Assembly: GCA_026168455.1 (NCBI GenBank)
Contig: CM047429.1
Coordinates: 58,719,623-58,783,622 of the forward strand
Length of the DNA stretch: 64,000 bases
From: Theocolax elegans
Taxonomy: Eukaryota > Arthropoda > Insecta > Hymenoptera > Cerocephalidae
Direction: 5' to 3'
Positions 54,521 through 64,000 of this stretch are shown in pieces. Under the pieces are notes generated by a model that saw only the letters and a program-made list of their open reading frames with translations, was not told where the DNA came from and ran no database searches. Both the position numbers and the translations under genes were made by a program. Position 1 is the stretch's first letter, and the number at the start of each line of letters is the position of its first letter.

Positions 54521-55258
54521 TTAAGGGGACCAGCCAGCGTTAAAATTGAAAAAAAGCTATTCAATATAAATAATTAATACTTTTTTCATAACAATTGAAA
54601 ACATTTCTTAATTTTTTAAACAAATTATATTATTATCAACTGTTATTTAAAATTTTTCGGCCAACTGATATGTAACAAAGTATATTAATTAATTATGAGA
54701 CTCCGTACTCTGATTTTTTTTCCATAATGGACTTACCGCAGGATATCTTCATCGAACCACTTCATCGAATAGACTGAAATTTTAACAGTCACTTTTATAT
54801 ATGATTTTAATCCATTTGAGCGGGACAGACTGTGTTGAAATTATACTAAAAAATTATTATTAACAAATTCATTTTAAAAATTGAAAAATTATATAAAAAA
54901 TAGCTAAATAATTTTTTTATATAAACATTTAGACTTTCATTGAAATTCTGTTCCGCTCAAGTGGATTAAAATCATATTTAAAGGTTAGTGTTAAAATTTC
55001 AGTCTATTCGATGAAGTGGTTCGATGAAGATATCCTGCGGTAAGTCCATTATGGAAAAAAATCAGAGTACGAAGTCTCATAATTAATTAATATAGTTTTG
55101 TGACGCATAAATTGGCCAAAAGATTTAAAATAAAAGTTAATAATAATAAATTTGTTCAAAAAATATTAAGAAATGTTTTCAATTGTTATGAAAAAAGTAT
55201 TAATTATGTAATATTGAATAGCTTTTTTGCAATTTTAACAGCGGACTGGTCCCCTTAA
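54521..55258. mobile_element. TTAA-flanked foldback transposon at the centre of the palindrome
   Basis: TTAA at 54,521-54,524 and 55,255-55,258 bound a 730-bp element. Its tips are GGGGACCAGCCAGCG (left) and, as complement of the right end, GGGGACCAGTCCGCTG. Terminal inverted repeats run about 54,525-54,828 and 54,947-55,254, leaving a 118-base AT-rich middle. The repeats match well, for example CCATAATGGACTTACCGC and ATCTTCATCGAACCACTTC, but carry many substitutions and small indels, unlike the flanking arms, which are nearly identical. So the element is older than the duplication of its flank. TTAA duplication points to a non-autonomous piggyBac-like element; no transposase is present. Confidence 0.85.
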
Positions 55259-58200
55259 TGAAATCCCGTACAACCTTGCTACAATTTTGCCTCGCAGTCT
55301 AATGGTCATGGTAAACGTGTTATTCTCCACGCACGTTATTATCTCTTTAAAAACTGAGTTTTCCTCGCGAGATGAAAATTGGGCCTCAGGCGAATCTAAG
55401 CATGTTTGGCTTCTAAGTAGTGGGCTTACACGCGCATTAAAAGGCTGCAATATCAAATCTGCAACTGTATTAGGTAATAATAAATAACAATCAGCTGACT
55501 TCCCAATGCATTTGATATAGATTTTCACTCCACTGTTTCTTGTTTACAAAGAGGTTTCTCGGTCCTTACCAAATTTCATATTGATGATTCGCAGTGAACA
55601 GTGACATAGGTTGAGAACCACGTACATTAAATAAAAAGAAAGAAAGAACAGTTAACGTCGTCATAATATGTTTTGTCATTCATGCTTTGAGTTTAATCTT
55701 TTTTAAATAATTATTACTTGGTATCGATAAATCTAACGTAAAAAATACACCTATGAATATTTAAAATTAACTATTATATATAGGTATACTTAATATTAAA
55801 CCTATCTATAATAGTAGTTGTTAATTAAAAACTTGAAATGTCAAAAATAATGAAAGTGAAATTCAAAACTCTCTTCGTTACAGTATAAATAGAGCAAATT
55901 CTATTACAAATAAAATGTGGTAAATATTTATTGTATGCAAATGAAAGTTTACGTGAACATGTAAATTTGATAAATAATGTTAATGATGAGGTAGGGAACA
56001 AGAGTTGATTAAGTGAAATTTCATACAAAGTTTGTGAGCGATGGTATAACATCCTTAGCACGAATTATACAAGAAATTGATGTTATTGAATTTATTGTTA
56101 CTCAAGCATTACCATATGTGAAAGCTCGGTATTCGTTCTTTTATTACACTTAACTATATCTCCCCGTATAAATTTTTAATTTTCTTGACTGACGTAAGTC
56201 AGAGCGAATGAACGTTACTTGCAAATGCGTGTGTATATAATTTATGCGTATCCAAGTTCTATATTGTTTATGACACTTTTAAATTCGAGTCGCACCAAAA
56301 CTCATGAATATTAATGTAACGAAGACGTTAAATATTGAAATTAAAGGTAAATAAATAAAAATGTCTTTGTGTGGAAAGTTGTCGTAACCTGGTTTTGAAC
56401 AATGATAAAATTGAAATGAGGTTTACGTACGCGTGTTTATACCTATAGTAAATTGATTAAAAAGTATAGAAGCAAGTGCGGTATAGAGGAATAGAGTGTA
56501 GGTATGAACATTACGGTTAGGAAAGTGACATATGCCTATAATAATATGAACGGTCCTTTGGGTGTGCAGGGATGCGCGATGAGCGCAGAGAACCGAACCG
56601 GGTTGTCCGCGAGGTTCCCGCATATAGAGTACAGAGGTATAGCCCAACGGGCCCGAGCAAAGTGACTACATGTCCGGGTTACCAAGCTCCATTAAAATCT
56701 ATCTGGGTGGCGTGTAACGCGAAATTTAACAATTTCCTCGATACCGCTCGGATAGGAGAGATAATCCCTGGGTTCCTGGCGTACAGTGCTCCTGTCCCGA
56801 GGAGTAAAATCGATCCCACCGACCAAGCGGTGTACACAGATTTCCCGGTGGCTGCGGAGACGCTGACAGCCGACGTGCCGCAACCACCGTCTTATGCCAC
56901 GCCACGATTGCTTCTCTGTGTTTCCGAGCTTTCGGCCTTGAGCTTCTGATGCCCTTCCAACACCAGGAACCAACTAGTCGGATGTGCTGGGGAGCTTACT
57001 CTACATGGGCTGTTGACTTGTTTATTAATAGCTAACAGGTGTTTCCTTCACTTATTTCTATTTCTTTTTTTTATTTTATACTACTTTTTAATATCGATAG
57101 ATCAATTGATAACTTATACGAGTATTTTAATAAATATCCTTAGTGAGTGAAGTAAGCTGCAATTTTATTTATTCGAGTTTAAAGCGTACGTTATCAACCA
57201 GAAAATTAATGTTACTCAAATATTTAGGACCTGTAACATTTTTTCACACTTTCTATATGACACCTATTATCACCGTGGAGGATCCGAATTTTACGTTCCA
57301 CTTATATACATACTCGGCAAAATCGCGATTTTCCGATAAACTCTTCTTGCGTAAATCGACCTACGTAACCGAATTTAACATTTTTTATAACACACCGTAA
57401 ATAAAAGTTATACTTTACAAAAAAAATCGTTTAAATTTATATAAATAATAATTACTAAACTTGTAACTACAATATAAGTGATAATTTAAATAATTACTTG
57501 TATTATATTTGTTAAAATTATACTAATTGATTCAAAACATCCACAGTACTATTATATTTTGTGTACAGATTGCGTAAAATGCAATGTTATGCACTATTCG
57601 TTTTTTCAAAATCGCATAAACCCCCCTTGTATCAAAAAATATTGTTCGACACACGTGTGAAAGATGAATTTAAACTCGTGTGGGTATCTTTCACGCTTCG
57701 CTCTGTGATAAAATTCTCACTCGTTTGAAAATCCACACTTTCACAGTGGCATCGAAAAGTACTGTTAATGATTTGCGAAACTCTAGCGACATTTCCATAA
57801 ATATAGCTTTATTCTTCAAAGCGATTAAAACGTGTTGTAGCACATAGAGTGTAAGAAAAATAAACTGTTAAGACTAAAGAAGATGAATTACGGATGAAAA
57901 AGTATAATTAATTTGAGGGAGACGTCGCGGAGTTTTTTTGGAAAAGGTTTCAAATCTAGAGTACAAGGTGGTGTCCGTTATAAGAGTAAAATTACACGTT
58001 CTAGAATATATAATGTATTTACCTATCTAGCTATCCATCTAGCTATATTCCCTGTCCCTTAATTAATTTACACCTCTCATCTCCCAGATCCCTTCTTCTC
58101 TTTATCTCTCGTTAGTCGCATCCTTAGGTGCACGCATTGCCAGTTATTATACTACCCGGACCGCTACCTTCCACCAGTTTTCCATTTACCCGGTTAGGAG

Positions 58201-61200
58201 GAACCGGGTGCGCTATGTATATATAACCTCGAACGCGATAGCGGAGTCGACAGATTAATTACGCTCGTCTTCGTGTATAACCCCTCCCTCCTCTTGGCAC
58301 GGCCGTTCGAATTCACCCCTCGGACTCGAAAATTGTCGTGAAGATGTATTACCTCCTACATAATACTATAGCCCCTCCTTCACCCTATCGCTTTCCCTCC
58401 CATTTCGCATTTTTAACGCGTATGCCGTATACGTATAATGCCCTGAGATATTTACCCGACGAGTTCGGAGTATCGTGTTCCATACATACAGACTCGGTTA
58501 ACGAAGGGCATCATCCCACACAACTCTAAAGGATGAGAGGTATTAGCGGGACGATAGACCGGATTACTCGTCCAAGGGTTTATATAAGCGGTTCTCTATC
58601 CAGAGAGTAGCCGAGATTATTCTGCGGGTTCCTCGATAGTTTCGAACCCTCACTCACCTAACTTCTTCAAGATGTGTACGCTTCAAGCGTTTCATTATTT
58701 TTTTCTCTTTTTTTTTTTTGATCGCTTAACGAACCATCGTGTGGATGACACAATTTACCTCGATCCAAGGCACTTTTCTCTTTACTTCGTTAACGAACGT
58801 GGACATCGCTCGTCGCTAAACCTGTGGATTCGTAGATAATTCCAATGTTCCTATCTCTCATCGGCGCGATGATAATACGCACCGTGACAAGCTTTAATAC
58901 ATTTTTATCCTCCTAATTGATGGGGATAATCTTCTTTCAACAGATTTTCTAATAACGATGTAATAATAAGTTGAACATCATTTTCTCTGGATTTTAACGG
59001 TATCACTTTTTTTTTTCAACGTTGCGAGAATTTTCCTCGTTAGTATTGTACTATGTCAAAAATATTATCGCCTGACAAACCGTAATAGATAATAAGGATA
59101 ACAAATTGCTCAGATAAGGTAGCGCATCATTTAGATAAAGCTGAGCGTTACGATACTATAGAAATACGGGTAGCCCATCGTACAATGGTTCTCTGTACAG
59201 GTATATATATATGAGAGAGAGAGAGAGAGATTATTAAACACGAAACAGAATAAAATGACCGCGTGATTGAAGAAACTACGATGAATTAATTATTACCTTA
59301 CACTGACGATGACGTGAAATTATTGAAAGCATGATACGATAATTCTAATTTCGAAGATGTACTGCCAATATGTAATAATAACATTACGGAAGCATAAAAC
59401 AGTATTTTAAATCTACGTGTGTTACGTATAGATAAATGTATATTACCGTTAATTTCAATGTAATATTTATGATGCTTAAGCATTAATTATTACATTAACC
59501 TTAATAATCATTGCACGCTGTTATTCAGATTTATTAACAACAATTTTATTAATTAATGGCACTGTAGATATATTAAAAATCATCAATTACAATATAAAAA
59601 TATATTTAATTATTGTAATTTATGGCGATCCAGAAACGTATTACTTTACAATGTACCTTATTCCCAATTCTATGTACGCATACGTGTATTGATAAAATGG
59701 CACACTCGTTTAAGCAAATTAGCCGAACTATATCGAGTGCACGTAACTAACAATATGTTTAAACTCAAATATATAATTTCGCAGTTATTAATATCAAAAT
59801 CTATTTGTATCGTTTCCCGTGAATGAAACGTGATTAAAATAACGTATACACGCACTACGGAATTTTAATCTTTTAATAGTGCGCGCGTATACATCTGCAG
59901 AATACGTATATATAGATGTATAGACCAACGTTCAGCATACCGTGGACTATCGCACGTAAACTAGATAATTTCGGTGCACAAATAAACCCACGATGAGATA
60001 AATCTCTTGGTTGTGGACAATAATACGTTTGACACGAAGATGAAGCTGAGGTGGTGGGGCGGAGGGGTGAGGGGAGGGTGAAGGCGAAACCCATTGCCTC
60101 TGGCTTTGTGTCGCATCGTAGATGATACCCGGGCGAACCGCCTTCGCGGTTAATTACGCCTCTCGGAGATTGTTAATACTTGCGGCGAGCCCGGGAATAC
60201 TCCGCGGTTCGTTCATTTCAACTGGAGCTCTCACCTCTCTCTCTCTCTCTCTCTCCCTCTCTATAACTATATATATATATATATATACACGTATACAGAC
60301 TGTATTCATAGAACTGGACGCTCATCTCACTGACCCAATTATCAATTGTACGCTACAGCATACTCTGTCGGAGGGGCTTGAACTGTTTAAGAGAGGACTA
60401 ACCGGATAGTAAGGGGGAGCGAGAGAGAAAGCAGGTTGCGATAGAAAATTAAATATAGAACTTGATGCATCTTAATTTTAGATGGCATAGGGCGACGCGT
60501 AATACGGATAGTTAGCTTGGCTCGAATAGTGCAATGATGCGATTAATGTGAGAGGTCAAGAGATTGCAGGTCGATGTACTTACTCCTCAATGCTATATAT
60601 ATATATATATAGATACGTACGTGTGTACGTGACACACCCAAGAGGGTGTCGTGTGTTTCTTGTGTCTATTTTTGAAATATTGGTCAATTACCTTACCGTA
60701 TTAAAGGCTCAATGAGATCTTGGATTTACACGCGTTATCGTTTCAAATTTAGTTTGTTAATAACGCTCGTTCGCGTATTTATCAAATTAGATTTGTATAC
60801 GCATACTAATTACTCACTGAAGAGTGGACCGTAATAATGCTTTTAAGTACTATTTTTTTTTACTTGCACCTCGTCTTACACGTGTATCAATTTAACTTTT
60901 GCGATAATTGCGAACCAGACAAAACAATTTTTAATTCGAATTGTCAGTTAACGATTAAGGTAAAAGAAAAGATGTATTTTACTTTGTGCTCGAAGTTGAG
61001 CCTAGGATACCAATTATGTCGAGTCATAAAGAACATCTATGCTTTATGCCGCTGAATATATTACGAACCGGCATAGTACAATTATAAGTAGAAGTGAAAA
61101 TAGCCCTCAAAGGAGACACTATAATGAAAGAGAATATCAGCATAGTGAATTACTGAACTGTAAGTTTCAAGTGATATTATTCTGATAACTCAACTAACGG

Positions 61201-62275
61201 ATGGTTTATCAAATCGAACTTTTTTTTCTAATTACCCGTGCAAAACGACACTCAAATGTTAAAAGTGAAACATTAATTAAAAACATATAATTCTATAGGT
61301 ATAGGATAAAATAATTAAAAGTTTCAGCATACTTTTAAATTATACAGGTACATTTATAGAATAACATCGAAAACTAAGTATATACATTTTTACACATGTG
61401 CGTTAATTACGGGCAAAAAAAAATAAATAATAGTCGCGATAAAACGTTTAAAAAAAAGTAAATTACAAAATCCAATTAACTAAAAATATTAAAAAATTTA
61501 ATTACAATTAAAAAATATTTTAATTAACAATTTAAATGAAAAAGTGCGCACCAACAAAATCCATGACGGACGTTAAAACTTTTAACTAAAATAAATCTTC
61601 TATTTTTTTAGCGTAAGTTTAGTTAAGAGCGCAATTACGATAAAAATTACAAAAAAAAACCAAAAAAAAGAAAATATGAAGTAAGAGGGAAAGAAGAGAA
61701 AAGGAAGATCGCAACAGATGTAAAAACTTGTTGTTCTTCGTAGGATACGGCCAGTCAAGTTAGCCTATTTTCAGCGATATAAACCGAGGAGAGGAAATAT
61801 CCTGAATAGTTGAAAGAAATTACACGAGAGAAGGGGAGGAAGGTAAGGAGCGGAAAGGGAGAGAGAGATGAAATCAGTGAGGAAGGTTATACTACTCGAG
61901 GCGAAAAGAATGAAAGAACGAGAGGGTGAAATGAGAACGGTAGCGGCGACGCGAGAGAGTCTCCGAAGTACATATAACGATAAAGCTCTCATTAAGGCAC
62001 CAGTGAAGGGGTCACTTCGCTACCGTCCTCAACTGTATAGCAAAACTTTAGCGGACGTAATAATTCCCTTTGCGATTTCTTTCTCCTTTTCTCTCCTACT
62101 TTTTAACTATCTGCCTTGGTCTTACTCTTTCTCCTCCTACACCGTTCATTTTTTCCACTTTCATATTCATTTTTATTACGCCCTCAGGGTCTGAGCTGGC
62201 TCTCCCACCTCCCCCGTTCCAAGGAGTCCTAATGCGAGACCACAGAATTTCGTATATATACGTCTCTGGGTGTGT

Positions 62276-62311
<36 letters not shown>

Positions 62312-63026
62312 TTATTTCGTACTCCATACACTTTCCTCTTATTCTTTTTTTATTATATACTGGTTGATAGTATACTTTCTACCTGATTCCTCCATAAAAT
62401 CCTGCACTGTTTTGTGTGTTCTCCTTCTTTTGTCGTCGGCATAAATAAAGCGCGTCGTTCATTAGGTGTAAAGAACCTCCGCGCGCGAACCGTTTTGTCG
62501 TTGAGACATATTTTCTCAGATGCTGAATAGAACGAAAGGAAGTTTCATCAAGCTAAGAGTTTCTTAAAAAACAGTCTGCCTTCAAATTATGCTTCGTCTT
62601 TTTTTTTTTGAGTTTCGAATACTCACTTTGATATAACACTACCAATTTCTTTTAACGATTTTTAATTATAACTCCGGGGTAATATGCATTTAGAATGTCA
62701 GCTATAATCGTATACCTTGACTGTTAAGATTATCGGTTTAAAAAGCAGTAAATTCAAACGGGAGAAATTCTTTAATAACTTTAGTATATTATTCACACAA
62801 AAATTATTGGAATTTGTTTAATGCAGGATAATTCGTCATTGATTGTATTTATTGGTGTACATCGCAAAATTCAATGGATACTCTGTCTCGATTTTTTTAA
62901 TTACCAGACCCTCTTTATATCGTAAAACCCCACAATTATTACGAAAAGATTTCGAACGTTAAAGCGGAATGGCAGTATTTTGCTTAGGAAATCCTTACAG
63001 TTAGGTTAAAATTTATGGATGACATT
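55259..63026 (-). repeat. Right (inverted) arm of giant duplication (~7.77 kb)
   Basis: Reverse complement of 46,728-54,520, about 25 bases shorter overall. Differences seen by eye are mostly one-base length changes in homopolymers (for example at 55,842-55,860 against 53,920-53,938), microsatellite length changes, a two-base deletion at about 56,892, and a few substitutions (60,060 G for T of the left arm; about 60,890 C/G exchange). The arm ends at GACATT (63,021-63,026), after which the complement of the left flank is abandoned. Mirrored microsatellites: (CT)n at 60,235-60,260, (AT)n at 60,595-60,611 and (CT)n at 62,279-62,310. Confidence 0.95.
56572..56949 (+). other. Unrecognised open frame in GC-rich block, right arm (mirror copy)
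   Basis: Mirror of the frame at 52,836-53,207: the first 108 or so residues are identical, then a two-base deletion near 56,892 shifts the end. On the other strand the same deletion fuses two left-arm frames into one 93-codon frame (56,692-56,973). Because one indel helps one strand and harms the other, neither frame can be called real from this evidence. Confidence 0.2.
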
Positions 63027-63405
63027 CTAATGCATATTACCACGGAGTTATAATTAAAAATCGTTAAAAGAAATTGGTAGTGTTATATCAAAGTGAGTAT
63101 TCGAAACTCAAAAAAAAAAAGACGAAGCATAATTTGAAGGCAGACTGTTTTTTAAGAAACTCTTAGCTTGATGAAACTTCCTTTCGTTCTATTCAGCATC
63201 TGAGAAAATATGTCTCAACGACAAACGGTTCGCGCGCGGAGGTTCTTTACACCTAATGAACGACGCGCTTTATTTATGCCGACGACAAAAGAAGGAGAAC
63301 ACACAAAACAGTGCAGGATTTTATGGAGGAATCAGGTAGAAAGTATACTAGTCAACCAGTATAATAAAAAAAGAATAAGAGGAAAGTGTATGGAGTACGA
63401 AATAA

Positions 63406-63441
<36 letters not shown>

Positions 63442-64000
63442 ACACACCCAGAGACGTATATATACGAAATTCTGTGGTCTCGCATTAGGACTCCTTGGAA
63501 CGGGGGAGTGGGAGAGCCAGCTCAGACCCTGAGGGCGTAATAAAAATGAATAATGAAAGTGGAAAAAATGAACGTGTAGGAGAGAAAGAGTAAGACCAAG
63601 GCAGATAGTTAAAAGTAGGAGAGAAAAGGAGAAAGAAATAGCAAAGGGAATTATTACGTCCGCTAAAAGTTTGCTATACAGTTGAGGACGTAGCGAAGTG
63701 AACCCCTTCACTGGTGCCTTAATGAGAGCTTTATCGTTATATGTACTTTCGAGACTCTCTCGCGTCGCCGCTACCGTTCTCTTTCACCCTCTCGTTCTTT
63801 CATTCTTTTCGCCTCGAGTAGTATAACCTTCCTCACTGATTTCATCTCTCTCTCCCTTTCCGCTCCTTACCTTCCTCCCCTTCTCTCGTGTAATTTCTTT
63901 CAACTATTCAGGATATTTCCTCTCCTCGGTTATATCGCTGAAAATAGGCTAACTTGACTGGCCGTATCCTACGAAGAACAACAGTTTTTACATCTGTTGC
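63021..64000 (+). repeat. Third copy of the arm, direct orientation, truncated by the window end
   Basis: Matches 47,057-48,045 in the same orientation, beginning at the shared GACATT and continuing without a break to the last base of the window. It is 980 bases long against 989 in the left arm. Differences are mostly missing single bases: CTAATGC for CTAAATGC, CGACAAACGG for CGACAAAACGG, CCAGTATAATA for CCAGTATATAATA, GTTAAAAGTAGG for GTTAAAAAGTAGG, CGGTTATATCG for CGGTTTATATCG; one substitution is ATTACCACGG for ATTACCCCGG. It contains a 32-base (GA)n tract at 63,407-63,438. Confidence 0.93.

Overview
This is a eukaryotic, strongly AT-rich window. It has scattered CpG-containing GC-richer patches, many dinucleotide microsatellites, long introns and several decayed inverted-repeat transposons. 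One spliced gene can be supported, and its CUB domain reads like an arthropod extracellular protein. An insect is likely and Hymenoptera is my best guess from base composition, but I cannot name a species. There are no bacterial-style genes; almost all open frames are short chance frames in AT-rich or low-complexity DNA.

Layout. (1) 1-7,400 is an accessory stretch with four inverted-repeat (foldback/MITE-like) elements at 12-520, 2,919-3,673, 5,688-6,079 and 6,910-7,368, plus a degenerate tandem repeat near 1 kb. (2) 15,316-32,889 holds four exons of one minus-strand gene encoding a complete CUB domain. All splice sites are GT-AG and all three exon junctions are in phase; introns are about 1.8, 7.5 and 7.8 kb. 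The gene's start and end are not found here. Its introns hold a hammerhead-ribozyme-like motif (22.05 kb), an unclassified dispersed repeat (22.3 and 27.0-27.9 kb) and a weak opposite-strand exon candidate (17.95 kb). (3) 32,890-46,727 is intronic or intergenic DNA without a recognisable gene, carrying a small TA-flanked MITE at 42.33 kb. (4) 46,728-64,000 is a huge inverted duplication: left arm, central spacer, right arm in reverse complement, then the start of a third copy in direct orientation running off the window.

The most notable structure is (4). The centre of the palindrome is itself a 730-bp TTAA-flanked transposon with about 300-bp diverged terminal inverted repeats. The outer junction falls on a 6-bp microhomology. 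Direct-inverted-direct order, with one junction in inverted repeats and the other at microhomology, is the layout called DUP-TRP/INV-DUP, expected from fold-back and template-switch replication. The copies also differ mainly by one-base length changes in homopolymers, and the third copy is consistently shorter. That is equally what a palindromic long-read or contig-end assembly artefact would look like, so physical validation decides between the two.
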